Shown: piece after piece, positions 40,513-48,807 of the stretch
Numbering within the stretch: position 1 is the first letter of the stretch
Layout: every line of letters begins with the position of its first letter
Source: Maribacter dokdonensis DSW-8
GTDB lineage: Bacteria; Bacteroidota; Bacteroidia; Flavobacteriales; Flavobacteriaceae
Length of the DNA stretch: 64,000 nt
Assembly: GCF_001447995.1 (NCBI RefSeq)
Contig: NZ_LDPE01000001.1
Span: forward strand, 1,488,001-1,552,000
Direction of reading: 5' to 3'
The notes under the pieces: generated by a model
Told to the model about the DNA's origin: nothing
Seen by the model: only the letters and a program-made list of their open reading frames with translations
Databases searched by the model: none
Program-made: the position numbers and the translations under genes

Positions 40513-41667
40513 TTGAGTGACAAAATAGGGTTTATTGACGAATCAGGTGATAAAAGTATTCATTTTACAAAAGATGGTGTTTCAACATTCTTTATCGTAA
40601 CCGCAATTATTTTAGATGAATATTCAGTAGATACAACTAGAGAACAATTTGTTGAAATCGCAGCAAAACATACTAGAGCACCTGAAATTAAATCTAGTGC
40701 TAAAGCCTTTAAAGATTTTGATAAAAGAATTGAATTTATAAAGGATATTTCTAAACTTAATTTTAAAATCTATAGTATCATAGTTGATAAAAGAGAAGTT
40801 TTTGAAGATAGTGGATTACAATTTAGAAACACTTTTTATAAATATGTCAATGGTTTATTAGACCGAGAGCTATATGATTATTATCCCTATTTAAAATTGA
40901 TTTCAGACAATCACGGCTCTGAAAAATTCATGGATGGCTTCGTTGATTATGTTGAAAAGAACCACAATCAAACAGAATTATTTAGAGGACCAATGTTCGA
41001 ATTCTGTGATAGTAAAGATGAACCACTAATACAATTAGCGGATTTTATTGCTGGTAGTTTATCTCGGTGCTATGACCCAAAAAAATTTAACCCAAGAAGT
41101 CCTGAGATTTTAAAGATTCTTGACAAGCATATTCTACATCTAAGAGAATGGCCGGAAAACCCTCGAAATAAATACTCAAATATTGAATTAGAAGACGAAA
41201 AATTCAATAAAGAACTAGTCGATTTTATATTCTTTAAAATCAAGAATTTCATTCATATAAATTCAGATAATCCAGCTATTGAAATTAAAAATCAATTAAT
41301 ATGCTTGAACTATTTAGTCTATAGATTTAAGAAAGACCCTCATGAATATATCTATTCAGATGAAATAATAGATAGAATAAGGGTTCGTAATATTCATATT
41401 ACTAAACGAATCTTTAGTAAAGAAGTAATTGGCAATTTAAGAGAAAATAAAATATTGATAACAAGTTCTCAAAGTGGATATAAAATTCCATGTTGTCGTG
41501 GTGATATAATTCGTTTTTACAATAATTATAGTTCAAAAGTTATTCCAATGATTGAAACTTTAAAAAAGACTGATATCGTAATCAAAAGTGCAACCTCTGG
41601 AAAAATTAATTTATTAGAGGAATTAGATTTCGACTATATAAAAAGACTAACTGACATTAAAAAATAA
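40513..41667 (+). CDS. DUF3800 protein with a C-terminal extension
   Basis: A 384-residue protein starting at TTG. The N-terminal 200 residues are DUF3800, an RNase H-like fold with acidic residues at FIDESGD (8-14), SDNHGSE (131-137) and PLIQLADFIAGS (171-182). Residues about 240-384 are an added region with an RVRNIHITKRIFSKEVIGNLRENKI segment that looks like a winged helix, after which comes KSATSGKINLLEELDFDY. The gene is more AT-rich than its neighbours and lies alone between ftsE and a glycosidase gene, so acquisition is plausible. DUF3800 proteins occur in mobile and defence contexts, but no function is assigned. Confidence 0.85.
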   Translation: MSDKIGFIDESGDKSIHFTKDGVSTFFIVTAIILDEYSVDTTREQFVEIAAKHTRAPEIKSSAKAFKDFDKRIEFIKDISKLNFKIYSIIVDKREVFEDSGLQFRNTFYKYVNGLLDRELYDYYPYLKLISDNHGSEKFMDGFVDYVEKNHNQTELFRGPMFEFCDSKDEPLIQLADFIAGSLSRCYDPKKFNPRSPEILKILDKHILHLREWPENPRNKYSNIELEDEKFNKELVDFIFFKIKNFIHINSDNPAIEIKNQLICLNYLVYRFKKDPHEYIYSDEIIDRIRVRNIHITKRIFSKEVIGNLRENKILITSSQSGYKIPCCRGDIIRFYNNYSSKVIPMIETLKKTDIVIKSATSGKINLLEELDFDYIKRLTDIKK

Positions 41668-41761
41668 TAACATGTATTCCACAATATACATTCAAAAAAT
41701 TAACAGTTATCTTAAAATCCATTTACTATTTATAAGAAAGTTATAAAATCCTCCAAAACAC

Positions 41762-44389
41762 ATGAACAACCCTGAAAAAATCCGCTTAACCCAACAACAA
41801 AAAGAAGAAAAAGACTGGTTAAAATGGGGACCCTATTTAAGTGAACGCCAATGGGGAACGGTGCGTGAAGATTATAGTGCCGGTGGCGATGCCTGGAACT
41901 ATTTTCCACATGATCATGCCAGAAGTCGCGCTTTTCGTTGGGGAGAAGATGGTATTGCAGGTATTAGCGACCGCTATTGCAACATGTGTTTTAGCATAGG
42001 ATTATGGAACGGAAAAGATCCCATTATAAAAGAACGCCTATTTGGGTTAACGGGTCCGCAAGGTAATCATGGCGAAGATGTAAAAGAGCTTTACTATTAT
42101 TTAGAGAATACACCGTCTCACTCGTATATGAAGTACTTGTACAAGTACTCGCAGAAGGCGTATCCATACAACCAACTCATAACCGAAAACCAAAAACGAA
42201 ATCGTAAAGAATTGGAATACGAACTATTGGATACCGGTATTTTTGACGACAACACCTATTTTGATGTCAGTACCGAATATGCAAAGGGAGACGAAACCGA
42301 TATCCTCATAAAAATCACCATTACCAACAGAGGCAACCAAGCAGCGCCCATAACCTTACTACCACAAATGGTAATGCGAAATCACTGGACATTTAAAGAA
42401 ATGTCCAGAAAGCCTGTTATTACTAAAAAAGGGACCAAAACAAATCCTTTTGTACACATAGACCACCCTTATGTGGGCAGCTACAATCTGTATTTTCAAA
42501 AAGCGGCACAGTTGTTCTTTACCGAAAATGAAACCAACAGAAAAAAGGTTTATAGCGATACAAACGACCACCCATATAAAAAAGATTTATTTAATGATGC
42601 CGTTTGCAACAATGATTTTGAATTGGCCACCAAAAATAACTCCGGGACCAAATTTGCACCGTTATACCAAGAAATTATAGGTGGCGGTGAATCTAAAACC
42701 TTTCAACTTCGTTTGACCGAAGAAACTCTGGAATCACCATTTTCAGATTTTGATGCCATTTTTAAAGCACGACAAGAAGAATGTGCCCAATTTTATGAGG
42801 AAATAGCTCCTAAAGCAACTGATGATCGAAAGGCGATTTTAAAACAAGCCTTTGCTGGTTTACTATGGACAAAGCAATACTACAATTACGAGGTTGAAAA
42901 ATGGTTAGAAGGCGATTACAAGACCACCCCACCACCAGAGCAGCGTAAAAACGGAAGAAACAGCAATTGGAAAACATTGAGAAACCACGATGTACTTTCT
43001 ATGCCCGATGCTTGGGAATATCCGTGGTACGCTGCGTGGGACTCTGCCTTTCACTGTGCCTCTTTTGCGTCTATAGATCCTGAATTTGCCAAAGATCAAT
43101 TATTGCTGTTCACCAAAGAATGGTATATGGCTCCTAATGGTCAAATTCCCGCATACGAATGGAATTTTAGTGATGTAAATCCGCCAGTACAGGCATGGGC
43201 AACATTACAGATTTACGGCACCGATAAGTCCATTACAGGTGTACCCGATATTAAGTTCCTAAAACGCATGTTCAACAAACTTTCGTTGAACTTCAACTGG
43301 TGGGTTAATCGTCAAGACAGAAATGACAATAATGTCTTTCAAGGCGGATTTTTGGGCTTGGATAACATTGGGGTCTTTGATCGTAGCCATGGTGTGCCCG
43401 GCGGTGGATTCTTGGACCAAGTTGACGGTACCGCTTGGATGGCCCTATATAGTTTAAACATGCTAGAAATAAGTCTTCGTATTGCAGAACATGACGATAC
43501 CTATGAAGACATGGCGACAAAATATTTTGGGCATTTTGTATTCATAGCAGAAGCCCTGAACAAAATGGATACCGACAAGGCTAATGTTTGGGATGATGTA
43601 GAAGGTTTCTTCTATGATAGGTTGACTTTGCCCAATGGGCAATCTACCACCATTAAAGTACGCTCTATTGCAGGTATGTTGTCCCTAGCGGCAGTACTTA
43701 CCATTAAAAAAAGTGTGTTGGATAAATTCCCTAAGTTTAAGGCCAGTGTGCTTTGGTTTAAAAAGTACCGTGCAGAAAACTTAAAATATGAGGTAATACA
43801 GCAATACGAAGCAGATGGTGACCTACTGCTTTCATTGGTACCTAAGGATAGAATGCAAAAACTGGTCACCGCACTTTTAGATGAGAAAGAATTTTTAAGT
43901 GAATATGGTATACGATCATTATCTAAAGTACATGAGAAAGCCTATCAAATTCATATTGACGGCATAGAATATTCCATTGATTATGAGCCGGCGGAATCTA
44001 CCGTGCCCTTGTTCGGTGGAAATTCTAACTGGCGCGGACCTATTTGGATGCCCATGAACTATCTGTTCATTCAAGCACTACGAGAATACCAATGGTATGA
44101 CGGTAATGACTTCCTTTTTGAATACCCAACCGGGAGCAACAAACTCCTGAACCTTAAACAAGTGAGCGATGAGTTGAGCAAACGCCTGATCCACATGTTC
44201 GAGAAAGATGAAAAAGGCAATAGGGCAATCAACAAGAACTACGAAAAATACTACCAAGACCCTCATTTTAAGGACTTGATATTATTCTACGAATATTTTC
44301 ACGGAGAAAACGGTCGTGGTCTGGGAGCATCGCATCAAACAGGTTGGACAGCCTTAGTTGCCAACCTTATTGAGCAATTGGAAGAATAA
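41762..44389 (+). CDS. MGH1/GH63-like glycoside hydrolase (first copy)
   Basis: An 875-residue cytoplasmic-type protein without a signal peptide. It belongs to the GH63-like (alpha/alpha)6-barrel group annotated as MGH1-like or glucosidase. Conserved segments are EWNFSDVNPPV, WEYPWYAAWDSAFH (a candidate catalytic Asp), GGFLGLDNIGVFDR and GGNSNWRGPIWMPMNYL, and the C-terminal GLGASHQTGWTALVANLIEQLEE. A paralogue of the same length lies at 53147-55774. Such enzymes act on alpha-glucosides or glucosyl/mannosylglycerate; the substrate is not fixed by sequence. The stop is 10 bp from the convergent epimerase gene. Confidence 0.9.
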   Translation: MNNPEKIRLTQQQKEEKDWLKWGPYLSERQWGTVREDYSAGGDAWNYFPHDHARSRAFRWGEDGIAGISDRYCNMCFSIGLWNGKDPIIKERLFGLTGPQGNHGEDVKELYYYLENTPSHSYMKYLYKYSQKAYPYNQLITENQKRNRKELEYELLDTGIFDDNTYFDVSTEYAKGDETDILIKITITNRGNQAAPITLLPQMVMRNHWTFKEMSRKPVITKKGTKTNPFVHIDHPYVGSYNLYFQKAAQLFFTENETNRKKVYSDTNDHPYKKDLFNDAVCNNDFELATKNNSGTKFAPLYQEIIGGGESKTFQLRLTEETLESPFSDFDAIFKARQEECAQFYEEIAPKATDDRKAILKQAFAGLLWTKQYYNYEVEKWLEGDYKTTPPPEQRKNGRNSNWKTLRNHDVLSMPDAWEYPWYAAWDSAFHCASFASIDPEFAKDQLLLFTKEWYMAPNGQIPAYEWNFSDVNPPVQAWATLQIYGTDKSITGVPDIKFLKRMFNKLSLNFNWWVNRQDRNDNNVFQGGFLGLDNIGVFDRSHGVPGGGFLDQVDGTAWMALYSLNMLEISLRIAEHDDTYEDMATKYFGHFVFIAEALNKMDTDKANVWDDVEGFFYDRLTLPNGQSTTIKVRSIAGMLSLAAVLTIKKSVLDKFPKFKASVLWFKKYRAENLKYEVIQQYEADGDLLLSLVPKDRMQKLVTALLDEKEFLSEYGIRSLSKVHEKAYQIHIDGIEYSIDYEPAESTVPLFGGNSNWRGPIWMPMNYLFIQALREYQWYDGNDFLFEYPTGSNKLLNLKQVSDELSKRLIHMFEKDEKGNRAINKNYEKYYQDPHFKDLILFYEYFHGENGRGLGASHQTGWTALVANLIEQLEE

Positions 44390-44399
44390 CAAGATCCTT

Positions 44400-45467
44400 T
44401 TAAATATCCGACTCAGAGAAACCCAAACCGTGTTTTTCGGTCGGATATAAAATTCCCTTTTCCAATTTAAAAATGGAATGATAGGGATCATCGATTATAT
44501 CTAAATGACCATCTAAATCGGCATACTTAATATTAGGTCTAGATAGGGCAAAATGTAAACCTGCGGCAATACCTAGTCCGCACTCATCTATACAACCCAC
44601 CATAGCATCTAATTTAGCTGCCTTGGCTACGGAATTGATATGCATACCCACCCAAATACCGCCTACTTTCTGTAACTTGATATTCACCATATCTACCCGT
44701 TCATTTTGTGCCAATCTAAATGCATCGGTCAATGTTTTTAGACTTTCATCTGCCATAATAGGCACATTTACCTGATCCATTACTTCGCCCAAGCGTTCTT
44801 CAGCCTCCACTTTTGTGGGTTGCTCAAAAATTTCTACCCCAATTGCTGCAGTAGCCTTCACAAATGCAACCGATTCTTTTACAGAATAGCCCTGATTACC
44901 ATCAAACCGTAATTCAACATTCGGGTACTTTTCGTGAATCATTCGCATTTTAGCAATATCCTCTTCAAGGTTAGAACCGCCTTTAACCTTTAAAATGCCA
45001 AATCCTTGCTTTACAAATTCACTAGCTTGAGCCAAGGTCTCGTCTACACCCATAATACCAATGGTAATACTGGTAGCAATTTGATTGCGATAGCCCCCTA
45101 AAAACTTGTACAAAGGCACCTCGGCTTTTTTAGACATGATATCAAATAATGCCAAATCTACCATAGCCAAAGCAGAAGACCGTTTGCCCAATACTTGTTT
45201 AAGTTCTAAAAGCAATAGCGCGTAGGTAAATGGATCCTTGCCCTTTAAATACGGTATAATAATGCTATCTATGGCATGTGCAACATCATCAGGAGTTTCA
45301 TTGGTAACTACAGGGTCTGGGGCTGCGCAACCATAACCTATAATTTTACCATCGGTCTCTACTTTTAATATAAAGTTGCTGGTACGATCTATAGTCTCAT
45401 AAGCGATCGTGTAAGGATCAGAGAGTTTTAAATCTAAGCGCTCAAAAGAAATGTTCGTTATTCTCAT
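44400..45467 (-). CDS. Dipeptide epimerase (enolase superfamily)
   Basis: A 355-residue member of the muconate lactonising/dipeptide epimerase group. Visible motifs: KVKGG with the two-base Lys pair near residues 158-160, the metal ligands Asp in RFDGNQGYS, Glu in EIFEQP, and Asp in ADESLKT, and the other catalytic Lys in NIKLQKVGG. It inverts the second residue of dipeptides; Cytophaga homologues have broad or D-Ala-D-Ala-type specificity. Its ATG overlaps the stop of the DUF1611 gene by 4 bp, so they are coupled. Confidence 0.93.
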   Translation of the reverse strand: MRITNISFERLDLKLSDPYTIAYETIDRTSNFILKVETDGKIIGYGCAAPDPVVTNETPDDVAHAIDSIIIPYLKGKDPFTYALLLLELKQVLGKRSSALAMVDLALFDIMSKKAEVPLYKFLGGYRNQIATSITIGIMGVDETLAQASEFVKQGFGILKVKGGSNLEEDIAKMRMIHEKYPNVELRFDGNQGYSVKESVAFVKATAAIGVEIFEQPTKVEAEERLGEVMDQVNVPIMADESLKTLTDAFRLAQNERVDMVNIKLQKVGGIWVGMHINSVAKAAKLDAMVGCIDECGLGIAAGLHFALSRPNIKYADLDGHLDIIDDPYHSIFKLEKGILYPTEKHGLGFSESDI

Positions 45468-46537
45468 TTCAATTTTGACATCAAAATGGCAATTAAATCA
45501 TCTGCGCCGTACTCCAATACATCAAAAGCCGGTAATTTAGTTTCAAGGGTAATTGCCTTGCAAACCTCTAGAATTTCGCTTTTCTCCATGCCTTCATGAT
45601 TTACGGTAATGGCAATTACTTCTTTACCCGAAATCACTTGTATGGCTTTGATCTGCTCTTCTAACGAATGCATTTTATATCCTGGGAACCCATCATACTC
45701 CAAACGTTTTGGTGCATGTTGCAGAATAACATAATCCGGTCTACCTGCAGCAAGAATTTCAAATCCGCCTGGGTAAGCAGGATTCATTAAGCTCCCCTGC
45801 CCTTCTATGACAATAACATCTGGATCTTCATTCTTGTAGGCACTGACCACGGCATGTTCAATTTCACCCGATACAAAATCATTGATACAACTATCCATCA
45901 CCATACTATATTTAGCGCCTTGCATCCATCCGGTTTGTCCGGTACCTATCATTTCCGCCTTTTTACCGGCATTCCTAAATGCATGTACCAAAATCCAGGC
46001 AGTAGTACGTTTACCTAGGGCAGAATCCGTTCCTAAAACCGCTAATTTTAAACAGTCTACTTTTTCGATATCTCCCGTAAAAAAGTGCAATTGATCACGA
46101 TCCGGTGTTTTTCTGATATCCCTGATCTTTACATTCTTTTCTTTGGCCAATGCAACCAATGCTGCATCGTTCGTTAAAAAATCATGCAAACCACTGTCAA
46201 CATTACAGCCTTGTTGCAACGCAGCTTTTATAGTGGCTTTTGCAACTTGTGGCAACCTACCACCATCTGGCGCAAGCCCTATCACCAAATAACTTGGCAA
46301 GTTGTCGCTGGCCGTTAATGCTATAATAGCAGCTTCCAGATCTTTAAAAACAGGGATTCCGTTTGGTCTGCCATCTAAAACATCACCGGCATCTCTACCG
46401 GCATATTTAGCATCTAGTACACCAACTACATCATAACGTTCGGTAAAGCGAACCAGCCCATGTGCCGTTTTACCGTTAGGCGTATTAAATGCCCCCTCAC
46501 AATATACCAGTGCCTTACCGTCAATAACTTTCTTCAT
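45464..46537 (-). CDS. DUF1611 protein with BioD-like P-loop
   Basis: A 357-residue two-domain protein. Residues 1-150 are the DUF1611 N-terminal Rossmann-like domain (VVGVLDAKYAGRDAGDVL). Residues about 160-350 are a P-loop domain with Walker A GTDSALGKRT (169-178), similar to dethiobiotin synthetase GTDTxVGKT, and IVIEGQGSLMNPAY, comparable to the BioD/CobB EGAGG motif. This suggests ATP-dependent carboxyl activation or ligation, by inference. It sits between the PLP enzyme (8-bp gap) and the epimerase (4-bp overlap). Confidence 0.9.
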   Translation of the reverse strand: MKKVIDGKALVYCEGAFNTPNGKTAHGLVRFTERYDVVGVLDAKYAGRDAGDVLDGRPNGIPVFKDLEAAIIALTASDNLPSYLVIGLAPDGGRLPQVAKATIKAALQQGCNVDSGLHDFLTNDAALVALAKEKNVKIRDIRKTPDRDQLHFFTGDIEKVDCLKLAVLGTDSALGKRTTAWILVHAFRNAGKKAEMIGTGQTGWMQGAKYSMVMDSCINDFVSGEIEHAVVSAYKNEDPDVIVIEGQGSLMNPAYPGGFEILAAGRPDYVILQHAPKRLEYDGFPGYKMHSLEEQIKAIQVISGKEVIAITVNHEGMEKSEILEVCKAITLETKLPAFDVLEYGADDLIAILMSKLK

Positions 46538-46545
46538 TTTTATAT

Positions 46546-47607
46546 TTAATTTTTTGCAGTGAGCACCGCCACAAATCGGTCAGGCTCAAAATTCATTTTT
46601 TCGTCTAATTCTAAGAGTCCGATCAAACCCGCTGTGGATGCAGGTAAAATTCGGAACCCTTCCTTTTTATGTAAAAGAGAGGTCATCTCCTTTAGTTTTT
46701 TATCACTTATGTTAAAGGCATGCCCTTCAGATTCCTTAAGTGCATACAACGCCTCTTCCCCATCAAAACTGTGCCAATTGATCAATGGCTCATTGTATTT
46801 GGTTTCTTTTATTGCAGCAGGATTAAGATCCTTACAATGATCTAGACCTTGCAAATAGGATTCCACAATAGGGTTCTTATGCGCAGAGGATGCCGCGATC
46901 ATTTTAGGAATACGCGAGGTCTTCCCTCTTTTGTAAAGATTTACAAATCCCCTATAAATACCTGCAAACAACGTTCCGTTAGAAACGGGTACCGCACAGT
47001 ATTTTGGGGCGTCGCCCAAATCTTCAAAAATCTCTTGTGCGATCTGCGCATAGGCAGAAATCTGTAGCGGCGTATTGGCTCCTCCCGGGTTTGCGTCATA
47101 CCAGCCATGTTCTGCCGCCAACCTTGAACTTTCCGTAACCACATCTTCATAACTACCGGGTATACGAATAATCTGGGCGCCTAGGCTTTCCATTTCTATC
47201 ACTCGATCGGTATGATAACTTTCCGGTATATAAATCTTACAAGCTATACCCGCCAGGTCCGATGCCAACGCCATTGCCACACCGTAGTTACCGCAGGTAG
47301 CCAAGCTTACCACGCTAAACTCGCGACGTAGCGCATCATACAATTGTGCAAAAGCAATACGGTCTTTTTGGGTTCCAGTAGGGTTATCACCTTCGTATTT
47401 TAAATAAAGCTGACGAACATCGAACTCACGTTCTAAAGTCTTGGCACGGTGCAGACCGGTATCGCCTACTTCCAAACTTATAATATCTTCAAAGCACTCT
47501 AAGCGATCCACCAAAGATTTACGTTTATCCTTGACCATATCACTAAGCCTTCGTGCCTCTGTAGACACCTTGTTCTCAGCCGTTTTTACGCCATCTTTAA
47601 GATTCAT
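46546..47607 (-). CDS. PLP-dependent enzyme, threonine synthase-like fold II
   Basis: A 353-residue enzyme with the internal-aldimine Lys81 in YEGDNPTGTQKDR, the PLP phosphate loop TCGNYGVAMA near 103-112, and the C-terminal PASTAGLIGLLELD. This is the tryptophan-synthase-beta fold, closest in motifs to threonine synthase or cysteate synthase. The reaction is presumably beta-replacement or elimination on an amino acid, which cannot be assigned further. First gene of the three-gene operon with DUF1611 and the epimerase. Confidence 0.88.
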   Translation of the reverse strand: MNLKDGVKTAENKVSTEARRLSDMVKDKRKSLVDRLECFEDIISLEVGDTGLHRAKTLEREFDVRQLYLKYEGDNPTGTQKDRIAFAQLYDALRREFSVVSLATCGNYGVAMALASDLAGIACKIYIPESYHTDRVIEMESLGAQIIRIPGSYEDVVTESSRLAAEHGWYDANPGGANTPLQISAYAQIAQEIFEDLGDAPKYCAVPVSNGTLFAGIYRGFVNLYKRGKTSRIPKMIAASSAHKNPIVESYLQGLDHCKDLNPAAIKETKYNEPLINWHSFDGEEALYALKESEGHAFNISDKKLKEMTSLLHKKEGFRILPASTAGLIGLLELDEKMNFEPDRFVAVLTAKN

Positions 47608-47873
47608 AAGTCTGTATAAATTCCATTTTTTAAGATACAGTTATTTTATTGAAATTAGATATAAATTTTTAACCCATTTGCCCTCAAAAAAAGGGACGCA
47701 TAGGTACTATTTAATCCGAAATTATTTTAAAAATTAACACCCTATTTTATGCGATATATGTCTTTATATTGATTTTACGGTGATTTTAAAAAATGCACTA
47801 ATCACAAAAATTAACATATGGCCAATGAGTGCTTTACCTAATTTTGACTACATTTTTAAATAAGCGAACGTCA
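47608..47873. promoter_or_regulatory. Divergent control region PLP operon / serine hydrolase
   Basis: 266 bp. Toward the serine hydrolase a -7 box TAATTTTG (47839-47846) is an exact TAnnTTTG, with TATG (47817-47820, one mismatch to TTTG) 18 nt upstream; the ATG is 27 nt downstream of the box. No equivalent found toward the PLP gene. Confidence 0.4.
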
Positions 47874-48779
47874 ATGAGATCAACCCCTGTTATTTTTCTT
47901 TTTTTCCTTCTATGCTGTACCGCAGTACAAGCACAAAATGAGCTACCACTTCGTATGGACAATTCGAAGATCAAACCCCTGCAAAAATTGTTGGACAGTT
48001 CTCTGCAAACTAATTTAAGGGATGAACTGGCTTCTCACCAAGAATGGAACGATCTTATCGTGCAAAAGAAAATGGCAGTTGGACTAGTTGATCTGAGCAA
48101 TCCGGAAAAGGTGAGATTTGCAAGGGTCAACGGCAACCATATGATGTATGCTGCCAGCCTGCCTAAAATTGCCATTCTATTGGCGGCCATGGATGCTATT
48201 GAAAAAGGCGAACTAAAGGAAACTGCAGAAGTAAAGAAAGATATGCGTTTAATGATCAGTAAATCTGACAATGCCGCATCTACAAGAATGATCGATCGCG
48301 TGGGGTATGAAAAATTAGAATCGGTGATGTGCGATCCCAAGTATGCCTTTTATGATGAACAAAAAGGAGGCGGTCTTTGGGTAGGCAAACGTTACGGCAG
48401 TGGTGGTGAAACCAACAGAGAGCCCTTAAAAAATCTGAGTCACGCCGCATCTGTTACCCAAGTATGTAGATATTACTATCTGTTGGCGAACGGTAAGTTG
48501 GTCAATGAAAAACGATCCAAACAAATGCTAGATATTATGGAAGATCCAGAACTGCACCATAAGTTTGTAAATACACTGGATAAGATCGCTCCCAATGCCA
48601 GGTTGTTCAGAAAATCGGGCTCTTGGCGTACCTATCATTCAGATTCCATATTGGTTTGGGGCGAAGACAGCAATAGAAGATACATTTTGGTTGCGTTGAT
48701 AGATGATGCCAATGGAGAACAAATAATCAGAGATTTAGTAAAACCAATTGAAAAGGTGTTAAAAAAGCCAGTACTTTAG
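47874..48779 (+). CDS. Class A beta-lactamase-type serine hydrolase
   Basis: A 301-residue exported protein starting at 47874 (signal MRSTPVIFLFFLLCCTAVQA); an upstream ATG at 47829 would add 15 residues that do not fit a signal peptide. It has the active-site set of penicillin-recognising enzymes: SLPK (S95xxK98), SDN in MISKSDNAAS and the KSG triad in FRKSGSW. Overall length fits class A; I do not see a clear omega-loop Glu, so beta-lactam hydrolysis is uncertain and a D,D-peptidase or esterase role is possible. Divergent from the epimerase operon. Confidence 0.88.
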   Translation: MRSTPVIFLFFLLCCTAVQAQNELPLRMDNSKIKPLQKLLDSSLQTNLRDELASHQEWNDLIVQKKMAVGLVDLSNPEKVRFARVNGNHMMYAASLPKIAILLAAMDAIEKGELKETAEVKKDMRLMISKSDNAASTRMIDRVGYEKLESVMCDPKYAFYDEQKGGGLWVGKRYGSGGETNREPLKNLSHAASVTQVCRYYYLLANGKLVNEKRSKQMLDIMEDPELHHKFVNTLDKIAPNARLFRKSGSWRTYHSDSILVWGEDSNRRYILVALIDDANGEQIIRDLVKPIEKVLKKPVL

Positions 48780-48807
48780 GTCTTGGAATACAGATGCCCA
48801 TTTCTTG

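Noticed and set aside
41668..41761. Possible small RNA between DUF3800 and glycosidase genes
   Set aside because: It is AT-rich without a stable hairpin or terminator.
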